Of a stretch of 64,000 bases of DNA, positions 42,578-51,150 are shown piece by piece (position 1 is the first letter of the stretch; the number at the start of each line of letters is the position of its first letter). A program made the position numbers and the translations under genes. The notes under the pieces were generated by a model. That model was not told the origin of the DNA, did not search any database, and saw nothing but the letters and a program-made list of their open reading frames with translations. The DNA comes from JACCTI01 sp038237435 (lineage in GTDB: Bacteria > Verrucomicrobiota > Verrucomicrobiia > Chthoniobacterales > UBA10450), in contig JBBRYT010000002.1 of assembly GCA_038237435.1 (NCBI GenBank), positions 1 through 64,000 of the forward strand. Direction: 5' to 3'.

Positions 42578-44395
42578 ATGCCTGATGTATTAACAGCTCC
42601 CAGCAGAGGAACCTCCGCACCCCAGGGCAATCTCGTCGAGATGTCGTGGGATCCGATCACCCGCATCGTCGGCAGCCTCGGAATTTATACCAAGATCGAC
42701 TTCGATGCGAAGAAGGTGGTCGAGTGTTACAGCACTTCGTCCATCTTCCGCGGCTACTCGATCTTCATGCGGAACAAAGATCCGCGAGATGCGCATTTCA
42801 TCACCAGTCGTATCTGCGGAATCTGCGGCGATAACCACGCCACCTGCTCGATCTACGCGCAGAACATGGCTTACGGAATCAAACCACCGCCGCTCGGTGA
42901 AATGATCATCAATCTCGGCGAAGCCGCCGAATACATGTTCGATCACAACATTTTCCAGGACAATCTGGTTGGGGTCGACTTCTGCGAGATGATGGTGAAG
43001 GAAACAAACCCGAGCGTGTGGGCGAAGGCGCAACAAACGCTCGCGCCGCATTCGAACGATCACGGCTACCGCACCATCGCGGACATCATGCACGCCTTGA
43101 ATCCATTCGAAGGCGAGTTCTATCGCGAGACGTTGCAGGTCAGTCGTTATACCCGCGAGATGTTCTGCCTGATGGAAGGACGTCACGTCCACCCGTCAAC
43201 CTTGTATCCCGGCGGCGTCGGCACAGTTCCATCAATCCAGATCTTCACTGACTATCAGGTGCGCCTGATGCGTTACGTGGATTTCATGAAGCGCTGCGTG
43301 CCGCTCCACGATGATCTCTTCGATTTCTTCTACGAAGCGCTCCCTGGCTACGAGCAGGTCGGCAATCGCCGCATCCAACTCGGCTGCTGGGGTTCATTCC
43401 AGGATCCGGACGTTTGCGACTACGATTACAAGAACATGGATCGCTGGGGCAAAGCGATGTACGTCACGCCCGGCGTCGTCGTTGATGGCCAGCTCGTCAC
43501 GACCAACCTGGTCGACATCAACACTCAAATCCGCATCCTGCTCGGCTCTTCTTATTATGAGGACTGGGCCGATGAGCAGGGTAACGGCGAGTATTTCGTC
43601 AAAGAAGATCCGCTCGGCAATAAGATCGACATCCGCCATCCGTGGAATCAGCGCACAATTCCCAAACCGCAAAAGCGTGACTTCGCCGGAAACTACACCT
43701 GGGTCATGTCGCCGCGTTGGCTGGATAAACGCACTGGCGATCATCTCGCGCTCGACACGGGTGGTGGCCCGCTCGCGCGTCTCTGGACGACTGCGTTGGC
43801 CAATATGGTCGACATCGGTTACGTCCAGGCCACCGGTCACAGCGTGAAAATCCGCCTGCCCAAGACAGGATTGAAACCGGAAGCAGAGTTCGAATGGAAA
43901 GTTCCGAAGTGGGCGAACACGATCGAGCGCGATCGCGCGCGCACTTATTTCCAAGCCTACGCCGCGGGCTGCGCACTTTACTTCCTCGAGAACGCGATGA
44001 AAGAAGTTTGGGCCGGCCGCACCGCAACCTTCACGCCGTTCAAAGTGCCGGACGAAGCGATCGGCTGCGGTTTTCACGAAGCCGTCCGCGGAGTTCTTTC
44101 GCATCACCTTGTGATCAAGAATGGCAAGATCGCGAACTACCATCCGTACCCGCCGACACCGTGGAACGCGAACCCACGCGACGTCTACGGAACACCCGGG
44201 CCATATGAAGATGCGGTGCAAGGTTGCCCGCTCTTCGAAGAGAACGGACCGGAGAACTTCAAGGGCATCGACATCATGCGCACAGTGCGCAGCTTCGATC
44301 CTTGTCTGCCTTGCGGCGTGCACATGTATATGGGCAACGGCAAGGTGGTGAAGCAGCAACATACTCCGACCGCGTTTGCCGGTCTGGCCCACTAA
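42578..44395 (+). CDS. hhyL: NiFe hydrogenase large subunit, group 1h type
   Basis: A strong GGAGG at 42566-42570 precedes the ATG. The 605-residue protein has the nickel motif RICGICGDNHATC (Cys80, Cys83) and the C-terminal pair Cys576/Cys579 in DPCLPCGVH. A tail MYMGNGKVVKQQHTP to the end is removed on maturation. The subunit oxidises H2 at the NiFe(CN)2CO centre. Group 1h enzymes act on trace H2 in air for maintenance energy. No exact dispersed 10-mer occurs in this gene or in hhyS. Confidence 0.95.
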   Translation: MPDVLTAPSRGTSAPQGNLVEMSWDPITRIVGSLGIYTKIDFDAKKVVECYSTSSIFRGYSIFMRNKDPRDAHFITSRICGICGDNHATCSIYAQNMAYGIKPPPLGEMIINLGEAAEYMFDHNIFQDNLVGVDFCEMMVKETNPSVWAKAQQTLAPHSNDHGYRTIADIMHALNPFEGEFYRETLQVSRYTREMFCLMEGRHVHPSTLYPGGVGTVPSIQIFTDYQVRLMRYVDFMKRCVPLHDDLFDFFYEALPGYEQVGNRRIQLGCWGSFQDPDVCDYDYKNMDRWGKAMYVTPGVVVDGQLVTTNLVDINTQIRILLGSSYYEDWADEQGNGEYFVKEDPLGNKIDIRHPWNQRTIPKPQKRDFAGNYTWVMSPRWLDKRTGDHLALDTGGGPLARLWTTALANMVDIGYVQATGHSVKIRLPKTGLKPEAEFEWKVPKWANTIERDRARTYFQAYAAGCALYFLENAMKEVWAGRTATFTPFKVPDEAIGCGFHEAVRGVLSHHLVIKNGKIANYHPYPPTPWNANPRDVYGTPGPYEDAVQGCPLFEENGPENFKGIDIMRTVRSFDPCLPCGVHMYMGNGKVVKQQHTPTAFAGLAH

Positions 44396-44398
44396 GCC

Positions 44399-45091
44399 GT
44401 GGCTAACGAAGTTGCGGCGCAGGTGATGCTCGAAGCATCACCAGACGAAATTTACGACATCGAGCTGGAGCACAGCCTGCTCGAAGCGAATGCGAAGCTC
44501 GCGGTCGACAACCGCGCCTTGCTCGACAAACACGGAATCACCGCGATCGATTTCATGGGCGCGATCGGTTCCGGAAAGACAACACTGATCACAAAAATGG
44601 TCGAGCGTTTGAAGAATCGACTCGGCGTCGCCGTCTTCAACGGCGACGCCACCACGAGCAGCGACGCCGATGCAATCTCCGCGCAAAATGTTCCGGTGGT
44701 CCAGATCGCCACCATCAACGGCTGTCACCTCGACGCCAACGTAGTCGGAAAAGGTCTGAAGCGGATCGAGCTCGAGAAGCTGAAACTCATCTTCATCGAG
44801 AACATCGGGAATCTGATCTGTCCGGCGGAATTTCCGCTCGGCTCCAAAGCGCGCGTCGTCGTCGTCAGCGTCACGGAAGGTCCATGGATGGTGCGCAAAC
44901 ATCCGCACATGTTCCTCGGTGCCGAGATTGTCGTGATTAACAAGATCGATCTCGCACAAGTGATGGAGGTGAGCGTCGAAGAACTGGTCAACGACGTGCA
45001 TAAGCTCAAACCCGACATCAAAGTCATCCCGACCAGCACCAAGACCGGTGCCGGTCTCGATGATTTCGAGAAAGCCCTCCTCGCGGTCTAA
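44399..45091 (+). CDS. hypB: hydrogenase nickel-insertion GTPase HypB
   Basis: The GTG start follows the hhyL stop by 3 nt. The 230-residue G protein has the P-loop GAIGSGKTTL, FNGDATTSSDADA, GCHLDANVV with metal-binding Cys and His, ENIGNLICPAEF, VVVSVTEGPW and VINKIDLA. The N-terminal His-rich or CxxCGC nickel store is missing. HypB loads Ni into the large subunit together with HypA, encoded 11 nt downstream. A GTCTAACGAG variant supplies the TAA stop. Confidence 0.95.
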   Translation: MANEVAAQVMLEASPDEIYDIELEHSLLEANAKLAVDNRALLDKHGITAIDFMGAIGSGKTTLITKMVERLKNRLGVAVFNGDATTSSDADAISAQNVPVVQIATINGCHLDANVVGKGLKRIELEKLKLIFIENIGNLICPAEFPLGSKARVVVVSVTEGPWMVRKHPHMFLGAEIVVINKIDLAQVMEVSVEELVNDVHKLKPDIKVIPTSTKTGAGLDDFEKALLAV

Positions 45092-45102
45092 CGAGTGCTC
45101 CG

Positions 45103-45492
45103 ATGCATGAGCTTTCGATCGCATCGGGCCTGGTCGAAAAGCTCCTCGATTTCGCGGAGAAGAATCCCGACAAGAGGATCGTCGAGGTTAATCTCGCCGT
45201 CGGCGAACTCAGTCACATCGAGCACGCGCAACTGCGTTTCTGCTATGAAGCGATCACCGTGGAAACTCCGCTCGCAGGCTCCAAACTCGAGATCGAAAAA
45301 ATCGACGCCATGGTGAAATGCCCCAACTGTTCGTATCGCGGCCGCCCGAAATATTGGGACGGCGCCTTGTCCGGCATTCCCGTCGCGACTTTGGAATGTC
45401 CCTCTTGTTGCAAGACTACGGAAGCGACCGACGGACAAGAATGCGCGATCAAATCACTCCGCTGCACGGAACCGACTTCCATCGCATCGTGA
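45103..45492 (+). CDS. hypA: hydrogenase nickel chaperone HypA
   Basis: The 129-residue protein starts MHELSIASGLVEKLL, with the nickel-binding His2. It has zinc-site cysteines 73/76 (CPNC) and 99/102 (CPSC). HypA docks on the large subunit and passes nickel from HypB. The C-terminus extends about 15 residues beyond most HypA proteins. Its TGA stop overlaps the nickel permease start at GTG 45489. Confidence 0.94.
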   Translation: MHELSIASGLVEKLLDFAEKNPDKRIVEVNLAVGELSHIEHAQLRFCYEAITVETPLAGSKLEIEKIDAMVKCPNCSYRGRPKYWDGALSGIPVATLECPSCCKTTEATDGQECAIKSLRCTEPTSIAS

Positions 45493-46163
45493 TCACTCTC
45501 GTTTCCATTCTCTTCCTCGGCTTCTCGTTAGGCATGCGGCATGCGACCGACTCCGATCACGTCATTGCCGTCACCACAATCGTCAGCCGCCAACGAACGA
45601 TTGGAAGTGCCGCGCTCACCGGCGTGTTTTGGGGAATCGGACATAGCCTCACGCTTCTCGTCGTCGGCGGAGCGATCATCTTCTTCGGAATCGTCATCCC
45701 GCAACGAGTTGGGTTGAGTCTGGAATTTGGAGTCGGGCTCATGCTCATTCTCCTCGGCACATTGAATCTTCGTGGGACGATTCGATTGCTGCGAAGCGGC
45801 GCGCAGGGAGCGGAAAATGATCCGGATACGACGCGCGAGCGGGATAGACCCTACGGCCGCGGAATGCGGCCTGCCCTCATTGGCGTGGTCCATGGACTGG
45901 CCGGTTCTGCCGCCGTCGCACTCCTCGTCGTCCCTCTTATCCAGCGCCCCATCTGGGCGCTCATCTATCTTCTGGTTTTCGGTCTCGGCACAATCGCCGG
46001 GATGATGCTCATGACCGCTACCATCGCGGTCCCAATCACCTACGGCTCGCGCTTCCAATTTTTCAATCGTCACTTCGGAGCGGCCGCCGGCCTGGCCAGC
46101 GTTGCCTTCGGACTCTTTCTTGTCTATCAAATCGGCTTTGTCGAAGGACTTTTCACTCGTTAG
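45489..46163 (+). CDS. NiCoT-like nickel/cobalt permease
   Basis: The GTG at 45489 overlaps the hypA stop (GTGA) and begins directly with a membrane helix; an ATG at 45441 is the alternative. The 224-residue product has the metal motif RHATDSDH (HxxxDxDH type) near residue 18, GVFWGIGHSLTLLVVG, VVHGLAGSAAVALLVVP and GLGTIAGMMLMTA. It has about six helices. A nickel supply for the hydrogenase is the natural role. The exact motif copy at 45524 encodes Ser-Leu-Gly; the stop TAG is in another at 46156. Confidence 0.85.
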   Translation: MITLVSILFLGFSLGMRHATDSDHVIAVTTIVSRQRTIGSAALTGVFWGIGHSLTLLVVGGAIIFFGIVIPQRVGLSLEFGVGLMLILLGTLNLRGTIRLLRSGAQGAENDPDTTRERDRPYGRGMRPALIGVVHGLAGSAAVALLVVPLIQRPIWALIYLLVFGLGTIAGMMLMTATIAVPITYGSRFQFFNRHFGAAAGLASVAFGLFLVYQIGFVEGLFTR

Positions 46164-46187
46164 GCGCTTTCGTCGCTCTCCTCTCTT

Positions 46188-46613
46188 ATGGCCCCGTGGT
46201 TCTGGTATGCAGTCGTAGCTGCCGTCCTTTATGGCGCACATCAAATCTTCACCCGTCTCGCCTCCGATCACATCGGCGACGGCCTTGGCGGCTTCGTCGT
46301 AGAAGCGACCGCGGCGCTCAGCATTCTTCTCTACCTTTGTTTTCTCTACTTCTCTGGCCGTTGGAACCAGAAGTTCAGCAGTGAAGGTTTCTGGTATTCC
46401 GCGCTTACGGGAGTCTGCGTCGGCGCGGGCACGATTGCCTTCTTCCTTCTCTTTCAACGCGGCGGTCCGCTCTCCTCGGTGCCCGTCATTCTGGCCGGCG
46501 GCGCTGCGATTATGGCGATCGCCGGGATCTTCTTCTTTCATGAGCCTGCATCGATCACGCGCATCGTCGGGATCCTGCTCGCGCTTGCCGGCCTCTTTCT
46601 GTTGCGATCGTAG
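46188..46613 (+). CDS. half-size EamA/DMT-family membrane protein
   Basis: The 141-residue protein has about five helices and one EamA unit (WYAVVAAVLYGAHQIFTRLASDHIG, GGAAIMAIAGIFFFHEPASITRIVGILLALAGLFLL). Most EamA transporters have two units; half-size members work as dimers. Why it sits between the nickel permease and hypF is unclear; it may move nickel or another maturation substrate. It begins 24 nt after the permease stop. Confidence 0.8.
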   Translation: MAPWFWYAVVAAVLYGAHQIFTRLASDHIGDGLGGFVVEATAALSILLYLCFLYFSGRWNQKFSSEGFWYSALTGVCVGAGTIAFFLLFQRGGPLSSVPVILAGGAAIMAIAGIFFFHEPASITRIVGILLALAGLFLLRS

Positions 46614-46631
46614 GCCGATGCTTCACTTGAG

Positions 46632-48887
46632 GTGCGGAACCTGAGACGGGAGCGTCTCAAAGTCGTCGTGCGCGGCGCGGTGCAAGGAGTGGGATTTCGC
46701 CCGTTCGTTTATCGTCTCGCCACTGAGTTACAACTCGAAGGGTGGGTTTCGAACTCGATCCAAGGCGTACTCATCGAAGTCGAGGGCGCGGGTGACATTG
46801 TGCGGCGCTTTCTTCTTCGCTTGGACAAAGAGAGACCGCCGCGCGCGCTCATTCATAGCTCCGAATCTTCGTTTCTCGATCCGATCGGATACCGACAATT
46901 CGAAATTCGCGAAAGCGAGGAGCACGGTGAAAAGACGGCGCTCATCCTTCCGGACATCGCCACCTGCGACGATTGCGTGCGCGAAATCTTCGATCCCACC
47001 GACCGCCGCTTTGGTTATCCGTTCACCAACTGCACCAATTGCGGGCCGCGATTTTCGATCATCGAAGCGCTCCCCTACGATCGCGACAACACCTCGATGA
47101 AAACGTTCGCGATGTGCACCGATTGCGATCGCGAATACCACGATCCACTTGATCGACGTTTCCATGCCCAACCAAACGCCTGCTCGCGTTGCGGCCCGCA
47201 GCTCGAACTCTGGGATGCGGCCGGCGAGAGGATCGGCGGCGACTCAATCACGAACGCCGTCGAAGCCGTCCGTGCCGGAGAAATTCTCGCCCTGAAAGGT
47301 CTCGGCGGTTTCCAACTGATCGTTGATGCGACGAACGAAACCGCCGTCGTACGGCTGCGCGAACGAAAGCATCGCGAAGAAAAGCCATTCGCATTGATGG
47401 TCTCTTCGCTAGCTGCAGCGAAGGACCTCTCTGAAATCACGGATTTGGAAGAGCGACTCCTGCTGTCGCCCGAATCACCCATCGTCTTGTTGGTGCGAAA
47501 AGAGAACGCTGCACTCGCAGCCTCGGTCGCGCCGAATAATCCAAATTTCGGCGTCATGCTGCCGTGCACGCCTTTACATCATCTGCTCTTGCACTCGTTA
47601 GGCATTCCCGTCGTCGCCACGAGTGGAAATCTGAGCGATGAACCAATCTGCATCGACGAGGGCGAAGCAATTAAGCGATTGCACGGAATCGCTGACGTCT
47701 TCCTCGTCCACGATCGCCCGATCGTGCGCCACATGGACGACTCGATTGTGCGGATCATGGCCGGACGCCAACTGGTTCTGCGACGCGCGCGTGGTTACGC
47801 CCCGCTTCCGGTGCAGTTGCCGCAGGCAACAAAATCCATCCTCGCACTCGGCGCCCATTTGAAGAACACCGTCGCGCTTAGCGTCGGGAAAAATGTTTTC
47901 GTGAGTCAGCACATTGGGGATTTGGAAACGCAGCAAGCCCACGAAGCATTCGTTAGGTCCGCCGCCGATCTGCCTCGTCTGTATGATGCAACCCCGGAGA
48001 TAATCGCGTGCGATCAACATCCCGATTACCTCTCGACCAAACACGCCGCGCAATTCTCCGTCCCAACCCATCCCGTCCAGCATCACTTCGCACATATTGC
48101 TTCCTGCATGGCGGAGAACGAACTCACTCCTCCACTTCTCGGCGTCGCGTGGGACGGAACAGGTTACGGCGCCGACGGCACCATTTGGGGCGGGGAATTT
48201 CTCGAAGTGAACGCGCGCGGTTTCAACCGCTTCGCGCATCTGCGACAGTTTCGTCTTCCCGGCGGCGAGGCCGCGGTCAAGGAGCCGCGTCGCAGCGCGC
48301 TGGGTTTGCTCTACGAAATCTTCGGCGACGAGCTTTGGCAAAAAAATGAACTGCTGACCGGATTCGCCAAAAACGAATTGAGTTTGCTCCGCCAGATTCT
48401 GGAAAAGAAGATCAATGCGACCCTAACGAGTAGTGCCGGCCGATTGTTCGATGCCGTCGCCGGATTAATCGGCTTACGGTCGCGCTCGAGTTTTGAAGGA
48501 CAGGCCGCCATGGAACTGGAATTCGCGGTCGATCCAATGACCGCCGTGTCGTATCGATTTGAACTCCGAGGCGAACCACCCATCGTAATCGATTGGCAGC
48601 GGGCAGTGATCGAGATCATCAACGATCTGCAAACCGGCGAATCAACCGGAGTCATTTCATCGAAGTTTCACAACATGCTCGTCGATGTCATCATCGCGGT
48701 CGCACAAAAGGCGCGGCAGTCCAGAATCGTCTTGAGCGGAGGCTGCTTCCAGAATCGTTACCTGGCCGAGCGCGCCATCGAGCGGCTTTCCGCAAATGGA
48801 TTTCGCGCTTACTGGCACCAACGCATGCCGCCAAACGATGGCGGAATCTCCCTCGGACAAATTTTCGCCACAAGCATGCAGGAATGA
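46632..48887 (+). CDS. hypF: carbamoyltransferase HypF
   Basis: The GTG start gives 751 residues, the family length. Domains in order are an acylphosphatase-like domain (VRGAVQGVGFRPFVYRLA) and zinc-binding CxxC pairs (CDDC, CTNCGPRFS, CTDCDREYHD, CSRCGP at residues about 110-195). A YrdC-like domain (ALKGLGGFQLIVDA, YAPLPVQL) follows, then a Kae1/HypF domain with HHFAHIASCMAEN, GVAWDGTGYG and VLSGGCFQN. It makes the CN ligand precursor from carbamoyl phosphate with HypE. Motif copy at 47594 (Ser-Leu-Gly), variant at 48421. Confidence 0.95.
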   Translation: MRNLRRERLKVVVRGAVQGVGFRPFVYRLATELQLEGWVSNSIQGVLIEVEGAGDIVRRFLLRLDKERPPRALIHSSESSFLDPIGYRQFEIRESEEHGEKTALILPDIATCDDCVREIFDPTDRRFGYPFTNCTNCGPRFSIIEALPYDRDNTSMKTFAMCTDCDREYHDPLDRRFHAQPNACSRCGPQLELWDAAGERIGGDSITNAVEAVRAGEILALKGLGGFQLIVDATNETAVVRLRERKHREEKPFALMVSSLAAAKDLSEITDLEERLLLSPESPIVLLVRKENAALAASVAPNNPNFGVMLPCTPLHHLLLHSLGIPVVATSGNLSDEPICIDEGEAIKRLHGIADVFLVHDRPIVRHMDDSIVRIMAGRQLVLRRARGYAPLPVQLPQATKSILALGAHLKNTVALSVGKNVFVSQHIGDLETQQAHEAFVRSAADLPRLYDATPEIIACDQHPDYLSTKHAAQFSVPTHPVQHHFAHIASCMAENELTPPLLGVAWDGTGYGADGTIWGGEFLEVNARGFNRFAHLRQFRLPGGEAAVKEPRRSALGLLYEIFGDELWQKNELLTGFAKNELSLLRQILEKKINATLTSSAGRLFDAVAGLIGLRSRSSFEGQAAMELEFAVDPMTAVSYRFELRGEPPIVIDWQRAVIEIINDLQTGESTGVISSKFHNMLVDVIIAVAQKARQSRIVLSGGCFQNRYLAERAIERLSANGFRAYWHQRMPPNDGGISLGQIFATSMQE

Positions 48888-49102
48888 ATCTGATCTATGG
48901 CGAGATCGTCGAAATCCTGCACGAAGACGGCATGCGCATGGGCCGAATCCGCGTCGGTGGTGCGCTCAAAAAAGTGTCGCTAGATTTACTGACGGATACG
49001 GAGTGCGGTGATATTGTTCTGCTGGCGCAAGGCGTCGCGATCAGCAAGGTGCGACCGGACGACGCCGAGGAGAAAAACGATGTGTCTGGCAATTCCCGGT
49101 AA
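48884..49102 (+). CDS. HypC/HupF-like protein lacking the N-terminal Cys
   Basis: ATG overlaps the hypF stop (ATGA). The 72-residue protein has the small beta-barrel of HypC (GEIVEILHEDGMRMGRIRVGGALKKVSLDLL, CGDIVLLAQGVAISKV). Its start reads MNLIYGEIVE, without Cys2, the residue that holds the Fe(CN)2CO intermediate in HypC. It may be a helper or regulator rather than an iron carrier. It overlaps the canonical hypC by 23 nt. Confidence 0.75.
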   Translation: MNLIYGEIVEILHEDGMRMGRIRVGGALKKVSLDLLTDTECGDIVLLAQGVAISKVRPDDAEEKNDVSGNSR

Positions 49103-49400
49103 GCTCATTGAAATCGGCAACGACGCGCAGGGCGTGTTGATGGGGAAAGCCAACTTCGGCGGAATCGTGAAGCAGGTTTGTCTCGAATACACGCCAGACG
49201 TTGCAATCGGCGACTACGTGCTCGTGCATGTTGGCTTCGCGTTGAGCAAAGTGGATGAAGAAGAAGCTGCGCGAACTTATGCGGCGCTCGAAGAATTGAA
49301 GCAACTTGGCGAGCTAGATGTTCCCGACGTGGACGATCCCAACGCCGATCCGTTTGCCGATTTGGGACCGCCGCGAGAACGCATTCGACCCGCGGCCTAA
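49080..49400 (+). CDS. hypC: hydrogenase assembly chaperone HypC
   Basis: The start MCLAIPGKLIEIG has the essential Cys2 and the CxxIPGK pattern. The core barrel through VGFALSKVDEEEAARTYAALEEL matches HypC, which carries iron with its CN and CO ligands from HypD to the large subunit. The C-terminal 25 residues are an acidic Asp/Pro-rich extension. The TAA stop lies within a 9-mer motif copy at 49395. hypD follows after 5 nt. Confidence 0.94.
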   Translation: MCLAIPGKLIEIGNDAQGVLMGKANFGGIVKQVCLEYTPDVAIGDYVLVHVGFALSKVDEEEAARTYAALEELKQLGELDVPDVDDPNADPFADLGPPRERIRPAA

Positions 49401-49405
49401 CGACA

Positions 49406-50524
49406 ATGAAATATCTCGACGAATATCGGAGCGAAGAGCTCGCGAACAAAATCGTCGGAGAGATTCACCGCACCGTGACGAAGCCGTGGGTCTTGATGGA
49501 AGTTTGCGGCGGGCAAACGCACAGCATCGTCAAATACGGCATCGATCGTTTGCTGCCGAAGAGCGTCGAGCTGGTGCACGGACCGGGCTGTCCGGTTTGT
49601 GTCACGTCGCTGGAGATGATCGACAAGGCGCACGCGATCGCGCGACGGCCTGATGTGATTTTTTGCTCGTTCGGCGACATGCTGCGCGTCCCGGGTTCCG
49701 ATGGCGATTTGTTGGTGCTGAAATCGCGCGGGGCCGATATCCGCATTGTTTATTCACCGATCGATTGTTTGAAGATCTCGCGCGCCAACCCCGATAAGAA
49801 AGTCGTCTTCTTCGCGATCGGATTTGAGACGACCGCCCCGAGCAACGCCATGTCCGTCTTTCAGGCGAAGAAGCAGGGCGTGAAGAATTTTTCCGTGCTT
49901 GTCTCGCACGTGCTCGTGCCGCCGTCGATTGCGTCAATCCTGCAATCGCCCCAGAATCGCGTGCAAGGATTTCTCGGACCAGGCCACGTTTGCACCGTGA
50001 TGGGCTATCGCGAGTACGAGCCGCTCGCGGAACGTTTCCGCGTTCCGATCGTCATCACCGGTTTCGAACCGATCGACATCTTGCAGGGCACGCTCATGAC
50101 GCTGCGCCAGCTCGAAGCGGGTACGCACACGGTGGAGAATCAATATCCGCGGGTCGTGAACCGCGATGGCAACAAAGTCGCGCAGGATCTGGTGAACAAT
50201 GTCTTCGAAGTCTGCGATCGGAAATGGCGCGGTGTGGGATCGATTCCGAAGAGTGGTTACAAATTGCGCTACGAATTTCGCGAGCACGATGCCGAGCGCA
50301 TCTTCGACGTGAAAGAAATCGACACGCAGGAGCCGGCCAATTGCATCAGCGGTCTCGTTCTGCGCGGCGTCAAGAAACCTCACGATTGCGCCTGCTTCGG
50401 AAAAGAGTGTACGCCGGAGAATCCTTTAGGCGCGACCATGGTTTCCGCAGAAGGCGCCTGCGCGGCCTACTACGCTTACGGCCGGCATTTGGAAGCGAAG
50501 CCGCAACCTGCCGAAGTCGCTTGA
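49406..50524 (+). CDS. hypD: hydrogenase Fe-ligand assembly protein HypD
   Basis: The 372-residue length is normal. MEVCGGQTHSIVKYGID, ELVHGPGCPVCVTS, FFAIGFETTAPS and GPGHVCTVMGYREYEPL are HypD's conserved Cys and His motifs. The C-terminus has Fe4S4-binding cysteines in KKPHDCACFGKECTPENPLGATMVSAEGACAAYYAY. It assembles the Fe(CN)2CO moiety with HypC. The SIS isomerase gene begins 2 nt later. Confidence 0.95.
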   Translation: MKYLDEYRSEELANKIVGEIHRTVTKPWVLMEVCGGQTHSIVKYGIDRLLPKSVELVHGPGCPVCVTSLEMIDKAHAIARRPDVIFCSFGDMLRVPGSDGDLLVLKSRGADIRIVYSPIDCLKISRANPDKKVVFFAIGFETTAPSNAMSVFQAKKQGVKNFSVLVSHVLVPPSIASILQSPQNRVQGFLGPGHVCTVMGYREYEPLAERFRVPIVITGFEPIDILQGTLMTLRQLEAGTHTVENQYPRVVNRDGNKVAQDLVNNVFEVCDRKWRGVGSIPKSGYKLRYEFREHDAERIFDVKEIDTQEPANCISGLVLRGVKKPHDCACFGKECTPENPLGATMVSAEGACAAYYAYGRHLEAKPQPAEVA

Positions 50525-50526
50525 GC

Positions 50527-51150
50527 ATGGCCCCGCTCGCTTCGGCGGTGGATAAGTCTAACGAGTCGTTCCGCGACAAAATTCTGCGCAAGTGCGGTGA
50601 GAGCGTGGAGATGAAGGAGAAGTTTTTCTCCAGGTACGCCGAGCAAATTGAAGCGCTCAGCCGCGAGATGGCGCAACGGTTTCAACGCGGCGGCAAGCTT
50701 CTCACCATGGGAAACGGCGGCAGTTTGTGCGACGCGCTTCATTTCGCAGTCGAGTTCACGCATCCGATCATTGAGAAGCGCGCGGCATTTCCAGCGGTCT
50801 CACTTATGACTGATATCGCGACCATGACTGCGATCGGAAACGACGCCGATTACTCGCGCGTTTTTGTCGATCAACTGCGATTGCTCGGCCAGCCGGACGA
50901 TGTCGCGCTCGTTGTCAGCACCAGCGGCAAGTCGCCCAATTTGATCTATGCCCTTGAAGAAGCGCGGTCGCGAAAAATGTTAACAGTCGCGTGGGCCGGA
51001 AAAGATGGCGGGCGTTTTCCTGCTCTCGCCGATTACTGTTTCATCGTGCCGTCGTATAGCATTCATCGCATTCAGGAAGTGCACGCGACCCTCGTGCATG
51101 TGCTCTGGGATTTGATTCACATCGCGCTCGGAGCCGAGGATGTCATCTGA
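50527..51150 (+). CDS. SIS-domain phosphosugar isomerase-like protein (GmhA-like) in the hyp operon
   Basis: The 207-residue protein has GmhA-type SIS motifs LLTMGNGGSLCDALHFAVEFTHP, SLMTDIATMTAIGNDADY and LVVSTSGKSPNLIYALEEA, which bind a phosphosugar. GmhA isomerises sedoheptulose-7-phosphate in heptose synthesis, but no other heptose gene is near. Similar isomerase genes turn up between hypD and hypE in other hydrogenase loci. It overlaps hypE by 11 nt, so coexpression is certain even if the function is not. Variant motif at 50556. Confidence 0.82.
   Translation: MAPLASAVDKSNESFRDKILRKCGESVEMKEKFFSRYAEQIEALSREMAQRFQRGGKLLTMGNGGSLCDALHFAVEFTHPIIEKRAAFPAVSLMTDIATMTAIGNDADYSRVFVDQLRLLGQPDDVALVVSTSGKSPNLIYALEEARSRKMLTVAWAGKDGGRFPALADYCFIVPSYSIHRIQEVHATLVHVLWDLIHIALGAEDVI

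Noticed and set aside
43394..44392. 332-residue open frame on the minus strand
   Set aside because: Antisense to hhyL, whose active-site motifs are intact.
45528..46541. 337-residue open frame on the minus strand
   Set aside because: Opposite the nickel permease and EamA-like gene; its highly charged composition is the mirror of membrane-protein codons.
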